A stretch of DNA of 64,000 nucleotides, from assembly GCA_951812805.1 (NCBI GenBank), contig CATOSZ010000017.1, positions 31,660-95,659 on the forward strand, written 5' to 3'. The translations under genes were made by a program, and so were the position numbers. Below the pieces are notes generated by a model. That model did not search any database. It was given only the letters and a program-made list of their open reading frames with translations, and was not told the origin of the DNA. Below are positions 45,676-55,135 of this stretch, piece by piece. The stretch's first letter is position 1; every line of letters begins with the position of its first letter. This DNA comes from an uncultured Alphaproteobacteria bacterium. Its GTDB lineage: Bacteria; Pseudomonadota; Alphaproteobacteria; GCA-2731375.

Positions 45676-46644
45676 ATGCCCGGAAACGAACATAGCGGTT
45701 ATCCGCATCCCCATCTCCTCGGGATCGAGGGGCTGGCGCCATCCGAAATCGAGGCCATCCTCGATCTCTCCGAAAAATACGTGACGCAGAACCGTCAGGT
45801 CGACAAGAAGCAGTCGGTATTGCGCGGTCGCACGCAGATCAACCTCTTCTTCGAGAGTTCGACGCGCACCCGCACCTCGTTCGAGCTGGCGGGCAAGCGT
45901 CTCGGTGCCGACGTCATCAACATGTCGGCCGACGGCTCGGCGATCAAGAAGGGCGAGACGCTGATCGACACGGCGATGACGCTGAACGCCATGCACCCCG
46001 ACGTCCTGGTGGTGCGCCACCCGGACTCGGGCGCGGTCGAACTGCTCTCCCAGAAGGTCGACGGCGCGGTGATCAACGCCGGCGACGGCAGCCACGAGCA
46101 TCCGACCCAGGCGCTGCTCGACGCTCTGACCATCCGCCGTCGGCTCGGCCGCCTCAGCGGGCTGATCGTCGCCATATCGGGCGATATCCTGCACAGCCGG
46201 GTCGCCCGCTCGAACATCCTGCTGCTGAACATCATGGGCGCGCGGGTCCGCGTGGTCGCCCCGCCGACCCTGCTGCCGGGCGATATCGACCGCATGGGGG
46301 TCGAGGTCTTCCACGACCCCAAGCGGGGATTGGCCGACGTGGACATCGTCATGATGCTGCGCCTGCAGACGGAACGGATGCAGGGCAGCTTCGTGCCTTC
46401 GGTCAGGGAGTATTATCGTTACTTCGGCCTCGACCGGGCCAAGCTCGCCTATGCCAAGCCGGACGCGTTGATCATGCACCCCGGGCCGATGAACCGGGGG
46501 GTCGAGATCGACAGCGACGTCGCCGACGACATTCAGCGTTCCGTCATCCGCGAACAGGTGGAGATGGGCGTCGCCGTGCGCATGGCCATGCTCGACCTGC
46601 TGGCGCACCACCGCCGCAACACGCTCGCGGGGCTGGTGGCGTGA
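45676..46644 (+). CDS. pyrB: Aspartate carbamoyltransferase catalytic subunit
   Basis: Second step of pyrimidine synthesis: carbamoyl phosphate plus aspartate gives carbamoyl-aspartate. The product has 322 residues. The carbamoyl-phosphate site FFESSTRTRTSFE and the later HPTQALLD and HPGPMNRGVEI motifs are intact. The start has no ribosome site and sits right behind a promoter. The stop overlaps the GTG of a dihydroorotase-like gene whose metal ligands are missing; in pseudomonads such a partner stabilises PyrB in a dodecamer. No regulatory PyrI is seen. Confidence 0.95.
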   Translation: MPGNEHSGYPHPHLLGIEGLAPSEIEAILDLSEKYVTQNRQVDKKQSVLRGRTQINLFFESSTRTRTSFELAGKRLGADVINMSADGSAIKKGETLIDTAMTLNAMHPDVLVVRHPDSGAVELLSQKVDGAVINAGDGSHEHPTQALLDALTIRRRLGRLSGLIVAISGDILHSRVARSNILLLNIMGARVRVVAPPTLLPGDIDRMGVEVFHDPKRGLADVDIVMMLRLQTERMQGSFVPSVREYYRYFGLDRAKLAYAKPDALIMHPGPMNRGVEIDSDVADDIQRSVIREQVEMGVAVRMAMLDLLAHHRRNTLAGLVA

Positions 46645-47942
46645 GCGGCCGGCGCATCGCCTACCTGAATGCCCGTCTGATCGACCCGGAAAGCGGCCGG
46701 GACGAAACCGGCGCCCTGCTGACCGAAGGCGAGACGATCGCCGACCTCGGCCCGGGCCTGTTCGACGATGGCCTGCCGGACGGCGTCTTTCCGATCGATT
46801 GTGGCGGGCGGATCCTGGCGCCCGGTCTGATCGACGCCCGGGTCTTCGTCGGCGAGCCCGGCTCCGAGCATCGCGAGACCTTCGCCAGCGCCGGCAAGGC
46901 CGCCGCCGCCGGCGGCGTTACCACCATGCTCACCATGCCGAACACAGATCCGGTGATCGACGACGTCGCCCTGGTCGAATACATGGCGCGACTGGCGCGA
47001 GATTCGGCCCGGGTCCGGGTGCACCCGATGGCGGCGCTCACCAAGGGTGTCGCCGGGCGGGAGATGACCGAGTTCGGCCTGCTCGCCGAGGCGGGCGCCG
47101 TCGCGCTCACCGACGGGGTGCGGGCGATCACCGATTCCCGTGTCATGCGCCGCTGCCTGTCCTATGCGGATACCTTCGATCTCGTCGTCTGCCAGTACCC
47201 GGAGGACCCCTCGCTCGCGCCCGACGGGGTGATGAACGAGGGCGAGCTTTGCATGCGCCTCGGCCTCGCCGGCATCCCCTGCCAGGCGGAGACCATCATG
47301 GTGGAACGCGACCTGCGGCTGGTCGCGCTCACCGGCGGGCGCTATCACGCCGCCGCACTCTCGACCGCCGAGGCGATCGATGCGGTGCGCGAGGCCAAGG
47401 CCGCCGGCCTTCGGGTCAGCGCCGGCGCCCTGGTCCACAGCTTCGCCCTGAACGAGACGGCTGTCGGCTCCTACCGAACCTTCGCCAAGACGGCGCCGCC
47501 GTTGCGTGCGGAGGCGGATCGCCGCGCCGTCGTCGCCGGCCTCGCCGACGGCACGCTGGACCTCATCGCCTCCGGCCACGACCCCCAGGACGTCGAAAGC
47601 AAGCGCCTGCCCTTCGCCCAGGCGGCGACCGGCATCATCGGCCTCGAAACCCTGCTGCCCCTGACGTTGGAGCTCTATCACAACGGCGAGTTGCCGCTGG
47701 CCCGTGCGCTCGGCTGTCTGACGAGCCGGCCGGCCGCCGTCTTCGGGCTGCCGCAAGGGCGCCTCGCCCCGGGCGCTCCCGCCGATCTCGCTGAAATCGA
47801 CCTCGACGTGCCCCATCGCATCGACGAGGACGGATTGCGCAGCAAGTCGAAGAACACCCCCTTCGGCGACCGTCCGGTGCAGGGGCGCGTTACCCGCACC
47901 GTCGTCGCCGGCGAAACCGTGTTTCGCCACGGCCGGGATTGA
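46641..47942 (+). CDS. Inactive dihydroorotase homologue (PyrC'/PyrX-like)
   Basis: 433 residues with the overall dihydroorotase (class I) fold: PGLIDARVF, AAGGVTTMLTMPNTDP and GIIGLETLLPL are recognisable. The HxH metal pair expected after PGLID is Ala-Val-Phe instead (DARVFVGEPG), the usual DHAPH motif reads GHDPQ, and the second His of the HxxH region is lost. It is therefore probably not an enzyme but the structural partner of PyrB, as described for pseudomonads. GTG start overlaps pyrB. A true pyrC must exist elsewhere. Confidence 0.88.
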   Translation: MSGRRIAYLNARLIDPESGRDETGALLTEGETIADLGPGLFDDGLPDGVFPIDCGGRILAPGLIDARVFVGEPGSEHRETFASAGKAAAAGGVTTMLTMPNTDPVIDDVALVEYMARLARDSARVRVHPMAALTKGVAGREMTEFGLLAEAGAVALTDGVRAITDSRVMRRCLSYADTFDLVVCQYPEDPSLAPDGVMNEGELCMRLGLAGIPCQAETIMVERDLRLVALTGGRYHAAALSTAEAIDAVREAKAAGLRVSAGALVHSFALNETAVGSYRTFAKTAPPLRAEADRRAVVAGLADGTLDLIASGHDPQDVESKRLPFAQAATGIIGLETLLPLTLELYHNGELPLARALGCLTSRPAAVFGLPQGRLAPGAPADLAEIDLDVPHRIDEDGLRSKSKNTPFGDRPVQGRVTRTVVAGETVFRHGRD

Positions 47943-47950
47943 GCGGCGCC

Positions 47951-48607
47951 ATGCTCGTCGATCCCCTCGGTGACCTCACCTACACATGGCCATTCTGGGC
48001 GGCGGCGGTCGGCGGCTATCTGCTGGGCTCGATCCCCTTCGGCCTGCTGCTGACCAAGTTCGCCGGTCTCGGTGACATCAGGGCCATCGGATCGGGCAAT
48101 ATCGGTGCGACCAACGTGCTGCGGACCGGCAACAAACGGCTCGCGGCGCTTACCCTGGTGCTGGACGGCGGCAAAGGCGCGGCGGCGGTGCTGCTGGGCG
48201 GCATGCTGGGCCCCGATACCGCGGTGCTGGCGGGTGCGGGCGCGCTGATCGGCCATTGCTTCCCGATCTGGCTGAAGTTCCGCGGTGGCAAGGGGGTCGC
48301 CACCTTCCTCGGCATCATGCTGGCCGCCGCGCCGTGGGTCGGCCTCGCCTGCTGCGCCCTCTGGCTGGCCGTGGCCGGGCTGCTGCGCTTGTCGTCGCTG
48401 GCCGCCCTCACCGCCGCCCTCGCCGCGCCGGTCCTGGCCCATTTTCTGGCCGATCCCCAGCGCACGGAACTCGGCCTGCTCATCGCGGTGGTCGTCGTCA
48501 TTCGCCACCACGAGAACATTCGCCGCCTGGTCACGGGCAAGGAGCCCAAGATCGGCGCCGGCAAGAAAAGCGAAGGCGATAAAGAGGTCGATACGCGCAC
48601 TGATTGA
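47951..48607 (+). CDS. plsY: Acyl-phosphate:glycerol-3-phosphate acyltransferase
   Basis: Inner-membrane enzyme starting phospholipid synthesis by acylating glycerol-3-phosphate from acyl-phosphate. Family motifs are GYLLGSIPFGLLL, GSGNIGATNVLR and GHCFPIWLKFRGGKGVAT, on a background of five or six membrane helices. The ATG at 47951 (218 residues) is used; a TTG at 47939 overlapping the previous stop would add four residues. A charged tail (KSEGDKEVDTR) follows the last helix. It belongs to the conserved pyrB-pyrC'-plsY-dprA-topA-rnr run. Confidence 0.93.
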   Translation: MLVDPLGDLTYTWPFWAAAVGGYLLGSIPFGLLLTKFAGLGDIRAIGSGNIGATNVLRTGNKRLAALTLVLDGGKGAAAVLLGGMLGPDTAVLAGAGALIGHCFPIWLKFRGGKGVATFLGIMLAAAPWVGLACCALWLAVAGLLRLSSLAALTAALAAPVLAHFLADPQRTELGLLIAVVVVIRHHENIRRLVTGKEPKIGAGKKSEGDKEVDTRTD

Positions 48608-48638
48608 CCAGATCCTGCGTTTGGGTGAATATCATCGT

Positions 48639-49757
48639 ATGACGCAGCCGCTCAGGCAATTATCGAGGGCCGAACGTCTCGCCTGGCTTCGATTGATCCG
48701 CACCAACGGGATCGGCCCGAAGACGTTCTACGACCTCCTCAAGCAGTTCGGCGACGCCAGATTCGTCGTCGACGCGGCACCGGACATGGCACGGCGCGGC
48801 GGCGGGCAACCCTTGCGGCTTTTCGCCATGGATCGCGCGGAAGCGGAGTTTGCCGAGGCCGATGCGGCGGGCGCGAGCGCCGTCGCCTTTTGCGAGCCCA
48901 GCTATCCCCCACGGCTGCGCGAGATCTCGGATCCGCCGCCGCTGATCTTCGTGAAGGGACACGAGGTGCTGCTGGGGCGCGATTGCGTGGCCGTGGTCGG
49001 CGCCCGCAACGCCTCGGCCGGCGGCATCCGCTTTGCCCGCGAACTGGCGCGTGATCTCGGCGCGGCCGGCCTCGTCGTCGCCTCCGGCCTCGCCCGCGGC
49101 ATCGACGCCGCGGCGCACGGCGGCGCCCTGGACGGTGGCACCATCGCCGTCGTCGCGGGCGGCGTCGATCAGATCTACCCGCCCGAAAACACCGAGCTTT
49201 ACGAGCTGATCGCCGTCCAGGGGGCGATTCTGGCGGAAAACGCCATGGGCACGGTCGCGACGGCGCGCCATTTCCCGCGACGCAACCGGCTGATCTCCGG
49301 GATATCGCTCGGTGTCGTGGTGGTGGAAGCGGCACCGCGTTCGGGCTCCCTCATCACCGCGCGGATGGCGCTGGAGCAGAACCGTGAGGTTTTTGCCGTG
49401 CCGGGCTCGCCGCTCGACCCGCGGGCCCGTGGCGCCAACGGCCTGATCCGCGAAGGCGCGACCCTGATCGAAAGCGCCGCCGACATCACCCGGGCCCTCG
49501 ACGCGATGCGCGAGCGCCGAATCGAGGAGGATCACATGCAGATTCCCGTCTCCGCACCGCCGCACCAGCCGAGCGAGGCCGAATTGAAGCCCGCCAGAGG
49601 CCAATTGGTCGAGCTTCTCGGCCCGACGCCGGTCGATGTCGACGAGTTGATTCGCCTGACGAAGTTGACACTGCCCGTGGTTATCACCATTTTGCTGGAA
49701 CTCGATCTGGCCGGCAGACTGGATCGCCACCCCGGTAACAAGGTGTCGATCCGTTAG
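48639..49757 (+). CDS. dprA: DNA processing protein DprA
   Basis: Binds incoming single-stranded DNA and loads RecA during transformation. The 372-residue product has an N-terminal helix-hairpin-helix-like part, the Rossmann-like core with VAVVGARNASAGG, SGLARGIDAAAH and the PRSGSLITA stretch, and a C-terminal winged helix (about 305-372, LGPTPVDVDELIRLTKL). The ATG at 48639 is preceded by little ribosome-site match. Presence of dprA alone does not show natural competence. Confidence 0.93.
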   Translation: MTQPLRQLSRAERLAWLRLIRTNGIGPKTFYDLLKQFGDARFVVDAAPDMARRGGGQPLRLFAMDRAEAEFAEADAAGASAVAFCEPSYPPRLREISDPPPLIFVKGHEVLLGRDCVAVVGARNASAGGIRFARELARDLGAAGLVVASGLARGIDAAAHGGALDGGTIAVVAGGVDQIYPPENTELYELIAVQGAILAENAMGTVATARHFPRRNRLISGISLGVVVVEAAPRSGSLITARMALEQNREVFAVPGSPLDPRARGANGLIREGATLIESAADITRALDAMRERRIEEDHMQIPVSAPPHQPSEAELKPARGQLVELLGPTPVDVDELIRLTKLTLPVVITILLELDLAGRLDRHPGNKVSIR

Positions 49758-49802
49758 CCGAACCGGTTCGACCCCTTAATAGTCAGCCGGCCGTTGCGTA
49801 TC

Positions 49803-52469
49803 ATGAACGTCGTCATTGTCGAATCTCCGGCCAAAGCCAAGACCATCAACAAGTACCTCGGTGGGGACTATGTTGTCTTGGCGAGCTATGGCCATGTGCG
49901 CGACCTGCCCTCGAAGGACGGGTCGGTGGAACCGGACAACGATTTCCACATGACCTATCAGGTGGAGCCGCGCTCGGCGAAGCACCTGGCGGAGATCAAT
50001 CGCGCCCTCGATGGCTCGGACCGGCTGATCCTGGCAACGGACCCGGATCGCGAGGGCGAGGCGATCAGTTGGCATATCCTGCAGGCGCTGGGCGAGCGGC
50101 GGGATCTCTCGGGCATCGACGTCGAACGGGTGGTCTTCAACGCCATCACGAAGAACGCCGTCCTCGACGCCATGGCGCACCCGCGCGAGCTGGACATGGA
50201 TCTGGTCAACGCCCAGCAGGCCCGCCGGGCGCTGGATTACCTGGTCGGCTTCAACCTCTCGCCGGTGCTTTGGCGCAAGCTGCCGGGCGCGCGATCGGCC
50301 GGACGGGTGCAGTCGGTCGCCCTGCGGCTCGTGTGCGAGCGGGAAAACGAGATCGAGCTGTTCCGCCCGGAGGAGTACTGGACCATCGACGTGGTCTTCA
50401 AGACCACGGAGGGGGCCGAACTCTCGGCCAAGCTGACCCAGCTCGCCGGCAAGCGGCTGGACAAGTTCGCGCTTCCCGACGAGGCGACGGCCATGGCGGC
50501 GGTGGCGACGATCGAGGCCGGGACCGCCTGGCGGGTCGCCCAGGTCGAGACCAAACCGGCGCGCCGCCATCCCCAGCCGCCCTTCACCACCTCGACCCTG
50601 CAGCAGGAGGCGAGCCGCAAGCTCGGCTTCGGCGCCTCGCGCACCATGCAGGTCGCCCAGCGCCTGTACGAGGGCATCGACATCGGCGGCGAGACCACGG
50701 GCCTCATCACCTATATGCGGACCGACGGCGTACAGATGGCGGACGAGGCGATCCACGCCTGCCGCCGGGTCATCGGCGAACGCTTCGGCGACGCCTTCGT
50801 GCCGGAGAAGGTCCGCGTCTACCGCACCAAGGCGAAGAACGCGCAGGAGGCGCACGAGGCGATCCGGCCGACGGATATGAGCCGCGATCCCAGTGTGCTC
50901 GCCGGCCGGCTCGACGCCGACCAGCTGCGCCTCTACGACCTGATCTGGAAGCGGTCCGTCGCCAGCCAGATGGAAAGCGCGCGCCTGCAGCGAACCTCGG
51001 TCGACATCCAGCCGGCCGAGGCGACGGCGCAGCTTCGCGCGACCGGCTCGGTCATCGAATTCCCGGGCTTCCTCAAGCTTTACGAGGAGGGTCGCGACGA
51101 GAAGGCGGGCGACGACGAAGACCGGCGCCTGCCCAAGGTGGCCGAAGGCGCGCCGCTGGAGCGCGGCAAAATCGGGCCGGAGCAGCACTTCACCGAGCCG
51201 CCGCCGCGCTATTCCGAGGCGACGCTGGTCAAGCGTCTGGAGGAGCTCGGCATCGGCCGGCCCTCGACCTACGCCTCGATCCTGACCGTGCTGCAGGAGC
51301 GCAGCTACGTCCGCCTGGACAAGCGGCGTTTCGTGCCAGAGGACAAGGGGCGTCTGGTCACCGCCTTCCTGTTGAACTATTTCCCGCGCTATCTGGAATA
51401 CAGCTTCACCGCCGACATGGAGAGCCAGCTCGACGAGATCAGCGCCGGCGACATCGACTGGACAGCGGTGCTGACGACGTTCTGGCGCGACTTCTCCGCC
51501 GCCGTCGACGATACCAAGGAGCTGCGCGTCCGCGACGTCTTCGACGCGGTGAACGACCTGCTGGCGCCCTACCTCTACGGCGACGACGAGCACGCACGGA
51601 CCTGCCCGAAATGCGCGGAGGGGCAACTCTCGCTGAAGGGCGGCAAGTTCGGCTTCTTCGTCGGCTGCTCGCGCTATCCCGAGTGCCGCTTTACCCGTCC
51701 GCTCACCGGGGGCGAGGGGGACGAGGCGGACGGTCTGCTCGCGGACGGGCCCCAGATCCTCGGCACCGATCCCGAAACCGGCCTCGACGTCAGTCTGCGC
51801 AAGGGGCCCTACGGGCTCTACCTGCAGCTCGGCGAACAGGGCGAAGACAAGGTCAAGCCGAAGCGCGCCTCCCTGCCCCAGGACGTGCCGCCGGACCAGT
51901 TGGAAATGACGCTGGCGCTGGGCCTGCTGCGCCTGCCGCGCCGGGTTGGCGATCACCCGGAGACGGGCAAGCAGATCAATGCCGGCATCGGGCGTTACGG
52001 CCCGTTCCTGGAATGCGACAAGAAATACGCCAAGCTCACCAGCACGGAGGAGGTGCTGACCATCGGCCTCAACCGCGCGATCGCGGTGATGAGCGAGGCG
52101 AAGCCCGGCCGCGCCGCCGCCAAGGCCTTGAAGGAGTTGGGCGAGCATCCCGAAGACGGCGGCCCGATCCGGGTGATGGACGGGCGCTACGGCCCTTACG
52201 TCAAGTTCGGCCGCATCAACGCCACCCTGCCGAAGGGGATGGAGCCGGACGAAGTGACGATGGAAGAGGCGCTGGTCCTGATCGCCAAGAAGGCGGCGAA
52301 GGGCGGTGGCAAGGGCCGGGGCGGCGCCAAAGCGAAGACGGCGGCCAAGAAGGCGCCTGCCAAGAAGGCGGCGGCGAAGAAGCCCGCGGCCAAGAAGACC
52401 GCCGCGAGCAAGAGCAAGGCCAAAGCCAAGACTTCCAAGGCGGCCAAGCCCGCGGCGCCGGACGCCTGA
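49803..52469 (+). CDS. topA: DNA topoisomerase I
   Basis: Type IA topoisomerase relaxing negative supercoils, 888 residues. The TOPRIM domain opens with VIVESPAKAKT and has the acidic DPDREGEAIS motif; the catalytic Tyr lies in LITYMRTDG. A zinc ribbon with four Cys (CPKC...CSRYPEC) follows near 600, then further topoisomerase C-terminal modules and a long Lys/Ala-rich tail (about 825-888) that resembles histone H1 and should bind DNA non-specifically. The start at 49803 is chosen because MNVVIVES is the canonical N-terminus. Confidence 0.95.
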   Translation: MNVVIVESPAKAKTINKYLGGDYVVLASYGHVRDLPSKDGSVEPDNDFHMTYQVEPRSAKHLAEINRALDGSDRLILATDPDREGEAISWHILQALGERRDLSGIDVERVVFNAITKNAVLDAMAHPRELDMDLVNAQQARRALDYLVGFNLSPVLWRKLPGARSAGRVQSVALRLVCERENEIELFRPEEYWTIDVVFKTTEGAELSAKLTQLAGKRLDKFALPDEATAMAAVATIEAGTAWRVAQVETKPARRHPQPPFTTSTLQQEASRKLGFGASRTMQVAQRLYEGIDIGGETTGLITYMRTDGVQMADEAIHACRRVIGERFGDAFVPEKVRVYRTKAKNAQEAHEAIRPTDMSRDPSVLAGRLDADQLRLYDLIWKRSVASQMESARLQRTSVDIQPAEATAQLRATGSVIEFPGFLKLYEEGRDEKAGDDEDRRLPKVAEGAPLERGKIGPEQHFTEPPPRYSEATLVKRLEELGIGRPSTYASILTVLQERSYVRLDKRRFVPEDKGRLVTAFLLNYFPRYLEYSFTADMESQLDEISAGDIDWTAVLTTFWRDFSAAVDDTKELRVRDVFDAVNDLLAPYLYGDDEHARTCPKCAEGQLSLKGGKFGFFVGCSRYPECRFTRPLTGGEGDEADGLLADGPQILGTDPETGLDVSLRKGPYGLYLQLGEQGEDKVKPKRASLPQDVPPDQLEMTLALGLLRLPRRVGDHPETGKQINAGIGRYGPFLECDKKYAKLTSTEEVLTIGLNRAIAVMSEAKPGRAAAKALKELGEHPEDGGPIRVMDGRYGPYVKFGRINATLPKGMEPDEVTMEEALVLIAKKAAKGGGKGRGGAKAKTAAKKAPAKKAAAKKPAAKKTAASKSKAKAKTSKAAKPAAPDA

Positions 52470-52476
52470 GGCCGGG

Positions 52477-54726
52477 TTGGCCCGCTCCCCCACCGGGGCT
52501 CCGCCCTTCCCGTCCAAGGCGGAAATCCTGCGCTTCATCAACGAGAGCGAAGGCACCGTCGGCAAGCGGGAGATCGCGCGCGCCTTCTCGATCAAGGGCG
52601 CGGCGCGCGCCGACCTGCGCCAGATCCTCAAGCAGCTGGCCGAGGAAGGCCATATCGAACGCGGCCGCAAGCGCAACGTCCGCCCCAAGGGCGAGTTGCC
52701 GCCGGTCGGCGTCGTCGAGATCTTCGAGGTCGACGAGGACGGCGTCCTGCTGGCCCGGCCGATCGCCTGGGAGGACGACGGGCCGCCACCGCGCATCGAG
52801 ATCGTCGTCGAGGGGCGCACCAGCGGCCCGGCCCTCGGCCCCGGCGAACGGGTGCTGGCGCGCCTGGCCAAGCAGGACGAGGGCTACGAAGCGCGGATCA
52901 TCCGCCGGCTGGAGGCGACATCCAGCCGCGTCGTCGGCGTGCTGGCGGAGGTCGCGGGCACGCTGCGGCTGATGCCGACGGACCGGCGGTCCAAGTTCGA
53001 CCTGCTGATCCAGGGCGAAGGGCGCGGCGGTGGCCGCAAGGGCGACCTGGTGATCGCGGAGACCTTGCCCGGGCGCCGCCTGGGCCTGCGCGAGGCGCGG
53101 GTGCTGGAAGTGATCGGCCGCTTCGGCGATCCCCGCGCCGCCAGCCTGATCGCCATCTCGGAACGCGAGATCCCCTTCGACTTCCCCGCCGCCGCACTTC
53201 GAGAGGCGGAAGCGGCGACGGCGGCCGGGCTGGACGACCGCCTCGACCTCCGCCACATCCCCTTCGTCACCATCGACGGGGCGGACGCCCGCGACTTCGA
53301 CGACGCGGTCTGGGCGGCACCCGACGACGCGCCCGACAACGGCGGCGGCTGGCAGGTGATGGTGGCGATCGCCGACGTCGCCCATTACGTCCACCCCGGC
53401 AGCGCCCTCGACCAGGCCGCCCGACAGCGCGGCAACTCCGTCTACTTCCCGGATCGCGTGGTGCCGATGCTGCCGGAGAAGCTGTCGAACGAGCTCTGCT
53501 GCCTGCGCCCGGAAGAGGATCGCGCCGCCCTGGTCTGCGAGATGCGGCTGGACAAGGGGGGCAACAAGCTCTCGCACCGTTTCCACCGGGCGCTGATCCG
53601 CTCCGCCGCGCGGCTGATCTACGAGGACGTGCAGGCCGCAAAGGACTCGGGCGATCGCTCCGCCCTGCCCGACGTCGCGCGTCCGCGCATCGGGCCGCTC
53701 TACGGCGCGTGGGAAGCCTTGATGCGGGCGCGGGCCAAGCGCGCGCCGCTGGATCTCGTGCTGCCGGAACTGCAGGTCGTGCTCGACGACCAGGGCCGGG
53801 TGGCGATGATCCATCCCCGCGCGCGCCACGACAGCCATCGGCTGATCGAGGAATACATGATCGCCGCCAACGTCGCCGCGGCGGAGGAGCTGGAGCGGCT
53901 CGACCAGCCCTGCATGTACCGGGTGCACGACGCCCCAGACCCGGAGAAGGTGCGTGCGCTGCGGGAGTTTCTCCGCACTCTCGGCCTCGACATCTCGCTC
54001 GGCCAGGTGATCCGGCCGGGCCTGTTCAACCGGCTGCTGGAACAGGTGGCGGGCGGTGATGCGGGCGAAGTCGTGAACCAGGCCGTGCTGCGCTGCCAGA
54101 GCCAGGCGGTCTATGCGCCGGACAACCTCGGCCATTTCGGCCTGGCGCTTCGCCGCTACGCCCACTTCACCTCGCCGATCCGGCGCTATGCCGATCTGCT
54201 GGTGCACCGGGCGCTGATCCGCGGTCTCGGCCTCGGCGCGGGCGGGTTGAGCGAGGCGGAAGCCGAAGACATGGCCGAACTCGGCGAACACATCTCGACG
54301 ACCGAGCGCCGCGCCATGGCCGCCGAGCGCGACGCCATGGATCGCTATCTCGCCGCGCACATGGGCGGCCGCCTGGAGGAGGAGTTCGACGGCACCATCG
54401 CCGGCGTGACCCGGGCCGGCCTGTTCGTCCGGCTGAGCGAAACCGGCGCCGACGGTCTGGTGCCGATCGCCTCGATCGGGCGTGAATTCTTCATCTTCGA
54501 CGAGGAGGCGCTAGCGCTGATCGGCGAGCGCAGCGGCCGCATGCATCGCCTCGGCGACAAGGTCCGCGTTCGCCTGACCCGGGCCGACGCGGTGACCGGC
54601 AGCCTCGCCTTCGAACTCACCGACTGGCCCGAACACGAGCCCCGCGCGGCACCGACCCGCGGCGCCCGCCGCCCACCCCGCCGGCGAGACGGCCGTGGCG
54701 GCGGTGGCAGGGGCCGCCGGCGCTGA
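52477..54726 (+). CDS. rnr: Ribonuclease R
   Basis: Processive 3'-to-5' exoribonuclease for structured RNA, about 749 residues. An N-terminal winged helix (KAEILRFINESEGTVGKREIARAF) and cold-shock domains precede the RNB catalytic domain with DGADARDFDDAV and its Mg-binding Asp. The S1 domain (about 640-720) is followed by an Arg/Gly-rich tail. The likely start is TTG at 52477, 7 bases after topA, because no ATG precedes the conserved region except inside topA; it is the least certain point. Confidence 0.92.
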   Translation: MARSPTGAPPFPSKAEILRFINESEGTVGKREIARAFSIKGAARADLRQILKQLAEEGHIERGRKRNVRPKGELPPVGVVEIFEVDEDGVLLARPIAWEDDGPPPRIEIVVEGRTSGPALGPGERVLARLAKQDEGYEARIIRRLEATSSRVVGVLAEVAGTLRLMPTDRRSKFDLLIQGEGRGGGRKGDLVIAETLPGRRLGLREARVLEVIGRFGDPRAASLIAISEREIPFDFPAAALREAEAATAAGLDDRLDLRHIPFVTIDGADARDFDDAVWAAPDDAPDNGGGWQVMVAIADVAHYVHPGSALDQAARQRGNSVYFPDRVVPMLPEKLSNELCCLRPEEDRAALVCEMRLDKGGNKLSHRFHRALIRSAARLIYEDVQAAKDSGDRSALPDVARPRIGPLYGAWEALMRARAKRAPLDLVLPELQVVLDDQGRVAMIHPRARHDSHRLIEEYMIAANVAAAEELERLDQPCMYRVHDAPDPEKVRALREFLRTLGLDISLGQVIRPGLFNRLLEQVAGGDAGEVVNQAVLRCQSQAVYAPDNLGHFGLALRRYAHFTSPIRRYADLLVHRALIRGLGLGAGGLSEAEAEDMAELGEHISTTERRAMAAERDAMDRYLAAHMGGRLEEEFDGTIAGVTRAGLFVRLSETGADGLVPIASIGREFFIFDEEALALIGERSGRMHRLGDKVRVRLTRADAVTGSLAFELTDWPEHEPRAAPTRGARRPPRRRDGRGGGGRGRRR

Positions 54727-54843
54727 AACCCTCGCCGGTTGCGGACCCGGTACGATTTCCTATCATGATGCCTTCTGTATTTCGATACCGGAACGATGCC
54801 CCGTTAAGCTATGCGGCATCCAAGTATGGGAAAGGAATTCGTC

Positions 54844-55028
54844 ATGAGCACTTCGGAGTCGACACCGACGGCTGATATCGGGGCCCAGATCGTTCTCGCC
54901 CTGCTCGATTGGCCCGTCCTGGCCTTCATCCTGATCCTTTGTTTCCTGCTGCTGTTCCGCGCCAAGATCTTCGGCCTGCTGGACCGGGGCGACATTTCCG
55001 TCAGCTGGGGCAACGGTTCCATCCAGTT
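54844..55028 (+). pseudogene. 5' fragment of a small membrane protein cut by the IS21-type element
   Basis: Starts with ATG after a good ribosome site (AAAGGAA). The 61 native codons give a polar start (MSTSESTPTAD), one membrane helix (about 22-38, WPVLAFILILCFLLLF) and KIFGLLDRGDISVSWGNGS. The IS21-type left end begins at 55029, so the frame then runs into IS sequence and stops at 55071. The remainder was not found on the far side of the IS. The family is not recognised. Confidence 0.7.
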
Positions 55029-55135
55029 TGTGAATCGGCATGCAAAACTGACCCACTTTGGTGGGTTATGAGCGGTAAGAATTGACCCACCTGGAACGCT
55101 AGCATCCGCACGGAACAGTGCGGAGGAAAGAGCAG

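Noticed and set aside
49776..52871. 1,031-residue open frame antisense to topA and the start of rnr
   Set aside because: Shadow frame; composition is Arg/Leu/Gly-rich without any motif, while topA and rnr are unmistakable.
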